Part shown: in pieces, positions 36,539 to 49,054 of the stretch
How positions within the stretch are numbered: position 1 is the first letter of the stretch
Layout of the letters: each line of letters opens with the position of its first letter
Assembly (NCBI RefSeq): GCF_001632365.1
Contig: NW_024468545.1
Location: forward strand, 79,580-143,579
Source of the DNA: Laetiporus sulphureus 93-53
Lineage: Eukaryota > Basidiomycota > Agaricomycetes > Polyporales > Laetiporaceae
DNA length: 64,000 nucleotides
Direction of reading: 5' to 3'
The notes under the pieces: generated by a model
Databases searched by the model: none
What the model saw: the letters and a program-made list of their open reading frames with translations, nothing else
Told to the model about the DNA's origin: nothing
Program-made: the position numbers and the translations under genes

Positions 36539-37852
36539 AGTTGAGGACTGAGGCGACTGGTGGTGTATAGACCTTTCAGTGACGGGCTCAGCGATGAAGT
36601 TGTAAAGCAGGAGGCGGGGAGCGATGTTTGTATCTGTATGCGTGTTGGGTGCATGGCCGTGGTGCCACAAGGTGCCACATGTACATCGAGGACTAGGAGA
36701 CGCAGCTGATCATGAAGTATCGAGGAGAAGCCCTGATATTAACTACAACGCAAGGTCAGACGAAAGGTTCTGTAGATGCAGATTGAGAGATTGAGACTAG
36801 ATGAACCGAATAGGACTACTTCAAATCCCTCGAAGAAGACTACTTCGAATCCCTCGCAGAAGTACAGAGCATCTCTGTATCCTGCGCGCGTTCACGACCG
36901 ACTGTTCTTTGCCTAGTCTTTACAGGGAGGCGTGATTCTCGTGCAGATTAGAAAGAAAAATACTGAAACCAGTACCGTCGGACTTGCTGACGACAGAATG
37001 CTGCGAATACGGTGGGATGCTGCCTGCTACCTCAGTCCTTACTGCCGCAAGACTCTGCCGCAAGACTCTCTTCGGACTACGACAATACTTATGATTGCGT
37101 TCGTGTCCTGTCTGCCTCTCTTGCGCACTGCTTAGGCCCGAAGTACTCGTTTACAAGCAGCACATATCTGCCATTTCCGTCTGCGACGCTCGCCTCGTTA
37201 GCTGCTCAATCTTTTATCGCGTCGCCTTGGTCTCTGAGCAAAGGACACATCCAAGACGGTGGTTCTGACATCGCCTTTATCGCGGACCCGTTCGCGAACT
37301 CGTCTGGGTCTACTTCACCTATAGCTGCCTCCAGTCATCGGTCCTGCAGGCCACATACTCCTCTGGCAGCTACTCTCACGACATCGATGGTGCACAGTTC
37401 TACACGCTTTGGAACTCCGTGACTCAAACGCGTCCGGCACCTACTTCCACTCCATGCTGCTCACCTATGAGGTCGCCTTCGACACCTACTTCAACTGGGT
37501 CAAGGGAGGCAAGCTTCCCGCCGCAAGATTTAATTTATTCCTTACAGTGCGTACTGGGTCTGCAACAGAACTCAGCTTCTCATCGCCCAACCTACACTTC
37601 CTCCGAGATGGTATAAACGTCCATTGACGGGGTAATGCACTGAAGCGGGAAACATCCACTGCCTGAAAGATTCGAAGGCCGATTACGAACGAAGGAGAAA
37701 CGATTTTCAACACATATACGCAAGAAGCGAGGACCAGCATTCATGAATCTTCCAGAACATCGCGGACGACTTCGAGCTCCAGTCCATCTTGCGACCTCGA
37801 CTTCGTCCATTGTCGCTGCAACGAAGAGGAATATCAGTGGCTGCACAATCAA
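36539..37852. other. Intergenic region with an unresolved coding-like stretch
   Basis: Plus-strand sequence at about 37010-37630 looks codon-biased in more than one frame (for example DGGSDIAFIADPF and SGTYFHSMLLTYEVAFDTY), but I could not join the pieces with credible introns or name a family. It may be a secreted-protein pseudogene. The stretch 36540-37000 shows nothing. Confidence 0.35.
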
Positions 37853-39458
37853 TTAACGCACGGCGGCAACGCTCACGGTATACACCACTCTACCGATACC
37901 GATGATCCTCAGGCGCGAGCCCTTCCGCAGCATCATGTTCTTGGCGTGTTCAATCTCGAAGGGTATCGTGATCTCTTCTGTGCCATACCGTGTGGGCACC
38001 CAGGTTGTGTACAATCGCAGCTGCCGGAGATTATGGCCGTTGGTAGTGGCATCTTCGATTTGGCGCTGTACCACACACGAAGTTTAGTACGCAATGGCAG
38101 CAAGCATAACTGAAAGTGCGAGAGCGTACGGGATCATGACATAGAGCAACCGAGCAAGAAAGTGACTCCAGACCCGGGAATAATGTGCACAGGCACTCGA
38201 TGTCCTCCAGCGTCAGCGATGCCGAGTCCGCGTTGAAATGCTTGAGAGTGTCCCTGTGCGTGTGTGCCAGATCCAAGAGGAAGTGCCGCGGCATGGTCGC
38301 ATCACCGGCAGTCGAAAATGCGTTGAGCGTGAACGACACGAGCGAGGGGCGCGGGAGTAGCTGCTTGATCCACGTCCACAGGTGCTGCGGGCCCTGTACG
38401 TCAACCGAGCTCGTGCGCACTGTGAGTTCGCGCAGCGACGCAACGGGCACGTCGACGTAGCGGGATACGCCAGATCCGAAGTATTCTGTGTCCAAAAACA
38501 CCAGATGCGGTAGAACCGTCAATATCTCGAGAATCGCGCTGGTTTGCGCGCCCTTGAGTCGCAGGGCCTGCATCAGTGGGAGAGATGATATCACGTGTAC
38601 GAGGATCGACGCAGGCACGCCTGCGCAGCGCTGAAAACGAAAGCACACCGACGTCAGTCTCGATCTCGGTTACGCCGCCACACGAAACGCACTGACTCCG
38701 AGTTCGAGATGCGTGAGGGTTTTGCCCAGCTTCTCCGACCAGCCTTGCAGGATGCGCGGCGGACCGTCCATGACCCAGAGCGCAACCTTGTGCAGGCCTT
38801 TTAAGTGGCTGAGTTCTGCCCAGACATCCTCGCTAAGGGTGAGGTACGTGCGGATTGTAAGCTCTTTGAGGTTGTGCTGTCGAAGGATGTTAATGTACCC
38901 GAGCAGAATCTGATCGTTGTTCGCGCCGTTAGCCCTGTCGTCGCTCCAGGTGATGCCTTCGATGTTCGTGCACAGGCGTAGTGCCTCGTAACATTCCCTT
39001 AATAGCTCGGCCCCACTATAGTATATTGCACCTACGAGATTCGTCAGCATCGACCCTCCTAAACTATTTGGAGATGGTGGAAAACCCACCTGTCTCTCGT
39101 ACATAGCGTACATATTTCGCATATGCTGGCTTCTGCAGGAGCGTCCGCGCAGGATGGATGATCACAGGTCGCTGACGTCCCGGGCTCAATCTGTGATACA
39201 CAAGATCTATGCGGGAAATGTGCTCACTCCAAATGGTGACGGTGCCTTGATGATACGGGTATCTAGCGACCGATATAGAATTGGCGTTGCAGCTGCGTTG
39301 AAGCTCTTTGAGAGCTGCGCGCAGGTGTGAAGATCGCGTCGATCGTCCAGGTGCTCGAAGATGAGGGGCAGAATGTCGACGGGTAAGCTTCCTGCGTCGA
39401 AGAGCAACATACTTGACGGAGGCTGTGTAGGACTGCTTGCCCTTCGCTGACGTTTCAT
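37853..39458 (-). CDS. F-box / leucine-rich protein (apparent one-base frameshift)
   Basis: The ATG at 39458 starts a leader and an F-box (LPVDILPLIFEHLDDRRDL...AAATPILYRSLDTR). The frame then has to shift by one base near 39245 to continue into TVTIWSEHISRIDLVYHRL, which reads on to a GTGGGT donor in phase 1. Later exons (joined near 39035, 38640 and 38060) encode LRR-like segments such as LKELTIRTYLTL, LPHLVFLDTEYFG and LRQLRLYTTWVP and end at 37853. No GT-AG intron fits the frame change, so it is either a genuine frameshift or a base missing from the assembly (AAGGCACC where AAGGGCACC would restore frame). Likely an SCF substrate adaptor if intact. Confidence 0.7.
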
Positions 39459-40071
39459 ATGAGCTTGAAGAAGTAGAACGTCTTACGTGAGCAGGATTCG
39501 GGAGAGTACTATTGTAGATATACTAACTGGAGAAATCCGGAGAACGTCCTCTACTACAAAGCAGTTAACCCTCTGCCTCTTCCGTCAACATAGAGGTATA
39601 GGGTATACCTCTTTTCGAGGCGAGTGCGCCGGATCTCGGCGTTGATGATGCAACCGTGAATTCGCGCGCTCATACACGTCTGCTTGTGATTGAGTAATAG
39701 CATTATCGCGCCGCAAATGAAACCAATAAAAGACAATACATACCAAATCAAGGGTGCGGAATTGATATCCTTCTGACGCCAACCGTCGTCGACTTGACCG
39801 TGAGCTCTACTTGCTGACGAACCGTCAAGGGTAGTGCTTTTCAGCTCAAACGAGCAGTATTTGAGCAGCAAACCAAGACGTGTTGACAACTATTATCCAG
39901 TGGAATAAGTGAGGAAAATCAGCACAATTTCGTACGGAACGAATGCATCGCGTTGTGGCCGCGACCAAGCCGCGCGACGTCGCGCGGATCGCGTGACGCA
40001 TCATCAAATTGACATCAATATTTGATTTGGCCACCATCAGATTCTAGCTCAGACACACCAATATCCCTCAG
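39459..40071. other. Divergent intergenic region, F-box/LRR and DPH5
   Basis: It includes a minus-strand frame at 39554-39889 with one hydrophobic stretch (LIWYVLSFIGFICGAIMLLL) but no ATG at its start. I do not call it a gene. It holds the promoters of the flanking genes. Confidence 0.45.
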
Positions 40072-41190
40072 ATGTTCTACCTCGTCGGTCTCGGCCTTTG
40101 CGATGAGAAAGACATCACTGTGCGCGGCTTGGAAGTGTGTCTATTGTCACTTGGATGTTGGAGGATATAAACTAATATCGTGTCTAGGTCGTGAAGCGGT
40201 CATCCAGGGTATACCTGGAAGCGTATACAAGTATCCTGATGGTACAGAAAGAAAGGCTTGTATGCTTTTGGAACTGCTCTTGTCGTAGACGACGCTGATC
40301 GCATCATTGAAAGGAAGCATTCTATGGGAAGGAGTTGATCCTCGCTGATCGGGATATGGTCGAGACGGAAAGTGACAAGATCCTGCGAGATGCGGACAAG
40401 GAAGATGTAGCGCTTCTCGTGGTCGGGGACCCGTTTGGGTGGGTCACATTTGTAGCTGAACTCTCTTTCCATACTGACACCGCGCATAGAGCAACCACAC
40501 ACACCGACATCATTCTTCGCGCTCGCTCTCTCAACATCCCAACGCGCGTGATACACAATGCGTCTATCATCAATGCCGTTGGCGCATGCGGGCTGCAGCT
40601 GTACAATTTTGGCCAGACCGTTTCTCTGGTGTTCTTCACGGAGACATGGAAGCCTGACAGCTTCTATGATCGGGTCAAGGAGAACATGGAGCACGGGTTG
40701 CACACGCTCATGTTGCTTGATATCAAAGTCAAGGAACAAAGTGAAGAAAATCTAGCCAGGTAAGCAGTAGCTCGCCCTTCTCCGTTACTGGAGAACTGAT
40801 AATCCTCTATTCAGAGGAAAGAAAATATACGAGCCTCCACGCTACATGTCTATCACGCAAGCTGTCTCTCAGCTGGCAGAGATCGAGGCCGCTCGCCAAG
40901 AGGGCATCCTCCGCCTCGACGCCACGCTCGCAATCGCTCTTTCCAGAGTTGGCGGAGAAGACGAGCAGCGGATTGTCTGCGGGACACTAGCGGAGCTTCT
41001 CGACCAACCGCCGGAGGTATTTGGAGAGCCCCTACATAGCTTGGTTATCGTCGGCAAGCGCCTGCACCCACTCGAAGTGCAGTACGCAGGTGCATATGCG
41101 GTCGACCCGAAGAGTTGGCGGGACGTTGCGAGGCATGTGTATAAATGTCCTTACCCTGGTCATCGTCGACGAAAGCACTCACCGTCTTGA
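40072..41190 (+). CDS. DPH5: Diphthine methyl ester synthase
   Basis: S-adenosylmethionine-dependent methyltransferase that builds the diphthine methyl ester on the elongation factor 2 histidine, part of diphthamide synthesis in the cytosol. Exons 40072-40134, 40188-40259, 40314-40438, 40490-40759 and 40815-41190 give 301 aa, near the family's usual 285-300. Motifs are [16 protein letters not shown] at the start, [46 protein letters not shown] and a C-terminal [14 protein letters not shown]. The second and third introns restore KERLEAFYGKE across the junction, which fixes the splice sites. The last 15 residues after HVYKC are not conserved in the family and may hide a different terminal splice. 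Confidence 0.96.
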
Positions 41191-42141
41191 AACGAACACG
41201 CAGTTGACGGGCGAAGAGCTAGCGGACTGATGTCAAGCATGTATGTACGGATGTACCACCAGTACTGAATTAAGAGTCCACAAGTCGGTTGTGGCGGGGA
41301 TTTGCGAAAAGAACGTATCCATGCGATTGAGGATGACCACCATCGACATAACAATGTACACCTGTATGGAGAAATTCCTACAGTGCCATTGCCTGCATGC
41401 TTCACGCATGTGTAGCCGTCGCATCCCACGCTCGGACGTTTGTATGTAAGTTCGGCCACTTGGCCACAATATTTGCCTCCGGTGATGGGTCGTCACATCT
41501 CCGTCAACATCGATATGAACCGCATGGCAATGGATGTCCACGCGAACTCCCTGGGCATGCAACTTGGGCAGGGAAGAATCCAGTGTTTCCGCGCCCTCCT
41601 CCAGCCCGCCTTCCCACGTGCAGGCTGATCCTAAGTTGCTCTTGGTTCTCGTTTCGCGCGTGCACAATGAGGAGGTCGTTGTCCCGTTATGACACGCCCC
41701 TGAAGTTCAAGAGGAATTGCGGCATGTTTCTGGCCACTTGATGTCGTGCCGTCAGGTTTCCGTTGACTCTGCAGAATGATACGTACCTGAACTAAATGAA
41801 GGCGTACCAATAATATATGGATCAAAAACGAAACAATCAGTGGACAAGCCGTACTGGCTGTGCACGTTACCCTATCAGTCTAAACCTGCTAAAGGCAAGT
41901 TGATGCTTATGTTGATAAATAGGAAGAATGTTTGGTTTGTTGACGATGGCCCTGACAGGTTGCAATACCAGGCAACTGAAGCGGTCCTCACCCGCGTGAG
42001 TATTTGTCTCATGATATACAGAACTTTCCTCTTTTGCGGCAAGTTCATGCGATTCTAAAAGGTAGAGCACATTGACGAGTACAAGCAGGCGACCGTCTAA
42101 TATCGAGGTATCGAGAACCAAACTGATCAACGGCTTGAAGC
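41191..42141. other. Convergent 3' flanks of DPH5 and asparaginyl-tRNA synthetase
   Basis: About 950 bases with short frames on both strands and no recognisable domain. No gene supported. Confidence 0.5.
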
Positions 42142-44291
42142 TCATGGGGTCGCCCGACCAGGCCACCTACGCGCGTACATGAACACAACATTCATTTCGA
42201 AGCGCCAGGGTGAACACGTACCTGGGGTAGAGCGAGCACTCTCTGACGGTATACCGGTTGGCCAACCATGCAAGGAATCGCTGGGTAGGCAAACCGATAT
42301 AAGTACATAGCGGGGGCTGGAAAGACGGCTCGTGCCTACCTCAACTCCGAGACCGTACCCGCCGTGCTCGCACGTCCCGTATTTGCGCTGGTCTGTGAAC
42401 CAGTAGTACGGGGCAGGGTCGATGCCTTCGCGTTTATAGGCAGCGAGCAGCTCGTTGATGTCCGATATCCTCATGGATCCACCTGGAAGGACCGTAGTAA
42501 GCAGACAAATTTGACGGAAAAAAGTGGAGTACTACGGACCGACGATCTCTCCAACACCGGGCATCAGCAAATCACAGCTCTCCGTGCACACCGGCCCCTC
42601 GCCCTCCGTCTGCATCTTCTTCATGTAGAATGCCTTTAGCTCCGCAGGGAAGCCGTACAAGAACACAGGCACGCCTAAGATATCCGTCATACGCCGCTCC
42701 GCGGCCTCCGCAATGTCATCACCGACGGCATGATTAACCATCTTCGGGTTCCCAGCCTCGTCCTTGATAACGTTGCCCTTGGCGTCCTCCGCCTCGTGCT
42801 GGATGCCGTGGTCGTTGAGCCACTTGATCGCGTCGACATATGAGAGCCGGAGGAATGGCCGTGAGGGGGCGGTGAAGTTGGGGTTGAGCTGCTTAATGAG
42901 CACCGCGGTGGCAGGGTCGGCGAGCAGTCTTTCGACGGTGTCGCAGATCTGCATGCCAGTGATTACACATGAGAAGGGCTCATAAGCAGCAGAATGCGCA
43001 CCACTCCTTCGATATGGTTCATCAAGTCATCGAAGGTAATGAATGCAAGCTCAGCCTCGAGATGAGTGTATTCGCTTAAGTGCCGGCGAGTATGGCTGTG
43101 TTAATGGTCAGCCGAGGCAAAACAGCTATAGTCACATATGCACTTACCTGTTCTCAGCACGGAAGCTCTCCTGCACGCAGAACACGTCCCCCAGGGAGGG
43201 CAAGCAGGTCTCGAGGTACAGTTGAGAACTCTGCGTAAGGAAAGCCGGCTGGCCGTAGTAGTCGAACTTGAACAGCGTCGCGCCGCCCTCAACCTGTGTC
43301 TGCACCATGCACGGCGGCGTCACCTCGAGCAGGTCGCGTGCGACGAGCGATGTGCGGAAGGAGCTGAGGAGCGCCGCACGAAGCTTGAGCACAGCAGAGG
43401 CAATCTCGCCACGGATGACGAGATGTCTAAGATCGGCCAGGATCGAAGGGTCGGATTTCTAGCAGCAACAGATATTCATCACGCAAGGTTGCGATTAGTG
43501 ACGAAGAACGCACCTCGTTCAATCGGTTGGTGAACGCTTCATCACCACCAGGAGCAGCCCCGAGCACTCTCCAGTAATCGACAATCAGCTCGTGTCCGCC
43601 GGGCGCAGTCTTCCCGTCGGGCACTGGTTGCAGCGTACCCACAAGTTCGACGGTGGACTCGAGGGTGAGAGTTAGAGCCTCGTATGTGTGGGCCTTTAAG
43701 CACTCAGCAACCATTTCCATCAGGAAAGGGCTGGGAGAGGAAGACGTACCACTCGCCCAGAAAGTACGCACTGAAGATATCCGGTGCCATCGCGCAATAC
43801 TATGAAGATGATTTTGTTCTGGTCTCGTAGCCGATGCACCCATCCAGAGACACGAACACGCTGGCCGCTGAGAGGCGCAAGATTGCCGATCTTAGCCTAT
43901 AACCACTGTCAACCGGGCAGCCGTAGAGTATGCAATGAATGCTCACCTTAACTGCCTTCGGCAGACTAGGATCCTCCTCCAAGACTACCTTCTTACTCTC
44001 CTCAAGTAGCTTCTGCCTCCGTTCCCGCTCTTCCGACTTTTCCTTTGCTTCACGCTCTGCGAGCTCCTCGGCCTTTTTGCGCTTTTTCTCGAGCCCATCC
44101 GCGCCCTTCTTCGCTTTCTTCAAGGCCGACTGTGTGGGTTCTTCGTATGGCGCCGCTGAGTCCTTCCGCACCAAGATCGGTGTGGTCCCGTGCGTGAAAA
44201 TCGCAAAGGCCAGAGTCTGATAGGGCTGCTCCTGGGTTCCCTTGCCCGTCTCGTCTGACCCAGAAGTCTCGTCCACGTAGGTCGTCGACAT
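42142..44291 (-). CDS. DED81: Asparaginyl-tRNA synthetase, cytosolic
   Basis: Class IIb aminoacyl-tRNA synthetase charging tRNA-Asn in the cytosol. It begins with the fungal N-terminal extension ([15 protein letters not shown] and a highly charged Lys/Glu helix to about residue 115). The OB-fold anticodon-binding domain follows ([24 protein letters not shown]), then the catalytic core: [39 protein letters not shown], motif 2 around FRAENR and EYTHLEAE, and motif 3 [14 protein letters not shown]. The final two introns are short (ending at 42290 and 42168) and the last exon encodes only WPGRATP and the stop, matching the conserved [11 protein letters not shown]-terminus. No organelle targeting peptide is evident. 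Confidence 0.96.
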
Positions 44292-44708
44292 CGCGCCCGG
44301 AGCTGAGTAAGTGTGAGATTGTGAGATGAGTGTATGTCCCAGAGATGACTCGCGATTTCTTTAAACCGCGCGCTATCACGATGTGACTCCGAATCTACAA
44401 ACTCTATAGCTTCCTACTTCACCTCACGATGTACATCATGACAAGGAGACACATTATGTTTTATTCCATACATCATAAAGATGGCAGAAAAGTCCGCGTT
44501 TGATCAATTGATGCCGAGCTACAAGAAAGGTCGAGCGATGCAGATAATTTACTGAGTCGGTCACGTGGCCGCGACTTGAGAGAGTCGCGTCTGCGGCGCA
44601 GATGCTTCGCTTTCTTTCTTTCCACCAACTCGCCTGGCCGCTTGAGTCGATGCAGCTTGCAATATTTCTCTTGTATCCGCGCTGTTATGCATAACCACAA
44701 GGAGAAAA
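44292..44708. other. Divergent promoter region, asparaginyl-tRNA synthetase and GH71
   Basis: About 400 bases between divergent starts. No gene seen. Confidence 0.55.
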
Positions 44709-46574
44709 AATGGGTCGTTGCTCAGTGCGCATACTGCTCATTTCTGTCACGTCGTTGTGGCTGAGACGTGGTTCAACGATGCTCTTTCGTTAAGCTTCAT
44801 GGTAGGAAACACCTACGTAAGTGATGATCTTACGTGGATAGAGGACATGTCATTCCCGACTGTTGGTATTGATATGCCGATCTTGCAGCCGTACACTCTG
44901 GGAGACTGGATCGAGGATATCCAGCTTGCAAGTCATCATGGAATGTGAGCTGCAGGTCAATCCTAACTCCACTCCTTCCTCCAAGTTTATGGAAGTTGGA
45001 TTATTTAAAGTGATGGTTTTGCTCTGAACGTTGGGAGAGAAGACTGGCAGAAGGCCCGCGTGACTGATTGCTACGAGGCCGCATTACGGGCGACGAAGCA
45101 TTTCAAGCTGTTCCTCAGCTTCGACATGACGCACGTCTTGTTCAGCCTCTATAAATGATAACGCTTGACTTTCACTTTTGTTTACTGTATAGGTCGGTAC
45201 CAGGGAGCACTGAAGCCGATGTTGTCCTTCTATGCGATTATGTCTCCCGATTTGCTGCGCATCCCCATCAACTGCTGTACCATGATAAAGTCTTGATATC
45301 GACCTTCGCAGGAGAGAACGCTCTCTTTGGACGAGCCAACATCGAGAGCGCATGGGCAGGGGTAAAGGCCAAACTTCAAGCTATAGCTCCTGTAAGACAA
45401 TAATGTCTATCGGCATGGTCAGGAATGAAGGATCAATGCATTGGCCACAGGTGCATCTGGTACCTGCGTTTCTCATTGACCCTTCCCGTTACCCTAGCAT
45501 AGCCTCTATGGACGGGTGTTTCAACGTGCGCATGTCTCGTCATTACCAATATTTCCAAGCTCATGTCGACCGGTACTAGTGGAATGGTAGTTGGCCAACT
45601 CATTTGACTCCACGATCTCCTCGAGAAGAGATTAGATGTCCAAGACTAGAGACGGACCATAATCATATCCGCCAATTGGGCGGAAGGACGTTCATGGCTG
45701 CGGTTTCGCCGTGGTTCTTCACGGTCAGTCCGTAAAGTCGGCTTTGGACCAACGTTTGATATGCTTTCCATAGCATTACGGACCTGACAGTTGGAACAAG
45801 AACGTATGTCGTTACTATTAAAGCGGGACGACGCTTATAAGCAGCGTTCTGACGTAGTGGATATATCGTGGTGATGACTGGCTGTACGTCCGCCGGTGGG
45901 AGCAGCTCGTCGCAATGCGCGACAATGTGGACATTGTGCAAATAATATCGTGGAATGGTGAGCTTCTTCCGAGATGCCTTCCGCGTCGTAAGGCTAATGC
46001 CAGCAGATTACGGCGAATCGCACTACATCGGGCCAATCAAAGGTGCACAGCCCAACTCAGAGGCATGGGTCGATGGCTTTCCGCACGACGCGTGGCTTCG
46101 CATAACCAAGTATTTCGCGGATGCGTTCAAAACAGGGCTATACCCTCCAATCGACCGAGACAGGATATTCATGTGGGCGCGTCCGCACCTGAGAGAAGCG
46201 CATGCCCCAGATCGAATACCTAGGCCAGCGAACTGGGAGTTGGTAGGTTTAATAGCAACATAATAAATGCACCTATCATGATACATATTGTTGCCTGACA
46301 GACGGAAGACGCATTCTGGGTGGTCATATTCGCTACTGTGCCGACCGTGGTAGAATTAGCCAGCTATCGTTCCGAAGCGGACGCACGGACGTTTGAAGTG
46401 CCGGCAGGTATCACTAAACTATCTCATGCTGTTGATTCAACGGGCAGCATGAGTGCTCGGATGTTCAGGGAAGGAGTCTTGGTTGCAGAATGCGTCCCAG
46501 GACGGGACGGCTTTCACTTCCAGCAGGGACCGAAGGTATACAACTTTAATGCGTACTGCGCCATGTCTTCCTAG
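44709..46574 (+). CDS. GH71 alpha-1,3-glucanase
   Basis: Glycoside hydrolase family 71, secreted endo-alpha-1,3-glucanase acting on cell-wall alpha-1,3-glucan (mutanase type). About ten exons. Recognisable segments in order are FMVGNTY then PYTLGDWIEDIQLASHHGID, GFALNVG, FLSFDMTH, DYVSRFAAHPHQL, KVLISTFAGE, HLVPAFLIDPSRY, RTFMAAVSPWFFT-HYGPDSWNKN, WIYRGDDWLYVRRWEQL, DIVQIISWNDYGESHYIGP and a C-terminal FEVPAGITKLS...VYNFNAY. Each intron is about 50-70 nt and restores these motifs. The start is uncertain: ATG 44709 opens a hydrophobic RILLISVTSLW leader, but the exact junction to FMVGNTY could not be placed. I see no carbohydrate-binding module after the catalytic domain. Confidence 0.88.
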
Positions 46575-46810
46575 TAGGCTGCCAAGTCTTTTCCGTTTTG
46601 CCTCTTTTACTTCGTGTGAATACGATTACGTAAGCACATCATTACGCCCATCAATTGTCTGAGCGAGCCTGGGCGCCGAGCAGGATGCTCTCGCAAGCCC
46701 TGGACTCTCGAAGGCGGGCCATGACAACGGTATGTTTGTTATTTATTGACGGTGAGCGTATAAAAAGCCAGAGCTCATCCCACGCAGTCGCAGAACCTGC
46801 GATTGGAAGG

Positions 46811-47630
46811 ATGATGATCTCACGTTTTAGCAGAGCATTCCTCTTCATTGTCGTACTTCTCGTATGTGGCTTTTCCCCTTATGACTTTCAGCTGCATCCG
46901 TTTTATATGTTCGATGTTTTAGTTTTTCATTGGGTCTATCGCGCTGTTGCACCCGCCCTCGCGCTCCTACGTCGATCCATGGACCGGTAACCTGTTCGGC
47001 GAGGGAGGAGTCGAGAAGGACCTTCGTGTCCCGCCACCGAGCAATCCGGAGAGCGTTCACGGTGGTGTCATAATGCCGAAGCTCGGGAATGCTACTGCGA
47101 AGGCGGAGCTTGGGCGAGCGACTTGGAAGCTACTGTAAGTCCATCTTGCCCACCGTAGAGATGCATCCGCTTCAATAATGCATCCAGGCACACTATGACA
47201 TTGCGATATCCTGAGGTATGTCATTAGCACGAGCGGATGTCCTCTGATGGACCCACTCGATGTCTCACAGAGTCCAACACAAGACCAGCGAGATGCACTG
47301 GATAATTACTTCCACATCTTCTCACGACTGTACCCTTGCGGCGAATGCGCGGGCGAGTTCCAGAAGCTCTTGCGCAAGTATCCTCCACAGACATCTTCAC
47401 GACGCGCAGCGGCGACGTGGCTCTGCTTCGTCCACAATCAAGTGAACGCGCGCCTACACAAGCCCGAGTTCGACTGCGCCAATTTGGACGCCACGTACGA
47501 CTGTGGATGTGGCGACGAGCCCGTAGGCGCATCCTCCCCGCCTGCTCGTGCCGAGAACGATCCGATGGACCTGGAGAACGACCTCAGTAAAGATGGAATC
47601 ACCGGGGTGGGGATGATCAAGGGTGGATGA
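46811..47630 (+). CDS. ERV2: FAD-linked sulfhydryl oxidase, ERV2-like
   Basis: Erv/ALR family flavoenzyme that makes disulfides and passes electrons to oxygen. Exons 46811-46861, 46923-47134, 47188-47215 and 47271-47630 give 216 aa. The N-terminus spliced across intron 1 is a hydrophobic signal anchor (FLFIVVLLFFIGSIALL), which points to the secretory pathway (ERV2) and not to the mitochondrial ERV1. The core has GRATWKLLHTMTLRYPE, the active-site CxxC in YPCGECAGEF, AAATWLCFVHNQVNARL for FAD binding, and a second cysteine pair with a C-terminal CGCG. About 40 acidic residues follow. It lies 240 bases downstream of GH71 on the same strand. Confidence 0.9.
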
Positions 47631-49054
47631 TAGCTCGCTGCGTTCACCGCTTCTACAAGGTTCCTGGTCGGTCGCCGTGTTTCGTATATCTTTTGGGCCT
47701 TTGAGTCATTAACACACATTGTGCATTGTATATCAGTAATATATCCAGCTGGCTATCTGGCAGGTCCTGCTTGACACCGAATGGCACGGCAACGTGCAGG
47801 ACATACATTACCGTCTTTCGCGATGTCTCTTTGAGCTGCCGTCATCTCATCGCCGAAGCTTTTTATGAGGCCTTTATCATCGGAGCCTCAGCCATTCCTG
47901 GATGGCAGAAGGGCAGAAGAGCAGAATCATTGATATGTGTCGTATGATGTGTACGTCTCACCTTCGGCTCCACCATATATGTGGCCCTGTCAATAGTCGT
48001 GCACTCGGAAATGCTCGCTTTGTTGCGCGGCAGGTTGTTCCTGGACAATGCGACGGCTCACCACATTGAAACTTATGGCAAACGCTCCTGCGTACAAGAT
48101 CACCCGCATTCGAACAGCCATACAACACCGGGTTCGTCACAGAAATGCCGGGAGGACTGTGCTCTCATTATGCTACAGCAACAGCTCAAAATTAACACTA
48201 AGCTTTCTCGATTTCCACCTCACTGAGCTCACCACCCGTGCGGCTGCTTGCCGTTGTCCATAATCTCCTCTCTGCTACCTGCTCCCGGCTACATTGTACT
48301 GCACATATCGTTTGCGGCCTCTTCCAGAAGGGTCGTCCTGGGATAGATTGCCTATGTGTATGTCGTTCGACTCCGATGGCCCGTGTAGTTATGGGGAAAA
48401 TGCCATCGGATATACGATGTAGGTCTGTGTCCACCTGCGCGTTCGACATGCTTGCGTTCATATGCGGTGTGTAGTCCTCCTCAACGCAGGGCTCTCGGAT
48501 GGGATAAACGATGTCCAGGAAAGAATTTTCGTACCTGCACCCTTTGTTGCGGTATAACTATGAGAGCGATCAGGCTCAAAGCGAGATCCATTGCATTACA
48601 AGAACGTACAAATCTGAACTGCTATTGCAACAAGCAGAAGAGGTAGGCCAGCGTTGTGCTCAAAATCACTGCGCAAAGGACCCTTGTCGACTTGTGTTCG
48701 TGACTATGTTCATCTTCGATCGGCACCGCAGGCGATACCGTGGTTGTCTAGAAACTTGGATACATGAGGAAACGTGGAGAGCCTTAGGCCTTCTCCCTCT
48801 GCTCTGCTGAATCGACGTTCACGTTGCCGGGGAGTGCCATATTTGTTGATCCATTGCCAGCTAGATTATTCAAACCCTTCGACTCCACCCTATGTCGGGC
48901 AGAAGGACTAAATTCCGACTTGGAGCAGACAAACGGCCTCCCTGTCCTCACTAAGAATCGGCGATGTCACTACGCGGACCTTTCTATACATGTCATATTG
49001 TACAGTGATGAAAGGGACTCGGTCTAATAGTGCTTACAATTCATAGCGTGAATA
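47631..49054. other. Intergenic region without a supported gene
   Basis: About 1.4 kb between the convergent ERV2 and BTB genes. Short frames on both strands show no domain, no repeated structure and no consistent splice pattern. Confidence 0.5.

Noticed and set aside
37010..37630. Possible secreted-enzyme gene on the plus strand
   Set aside because: Coding-like pieces occur in different frames, but no intron set joins them and no family motif could be named. Kept only as a note in the spacer entry.
39554..39889. Minus-strand 111-codon frame with a hydrophobic segment
   Set aside because: The frame opens on TTG with no ATG before the hydrophobic part, and no exon joins it to a recognisable protein.
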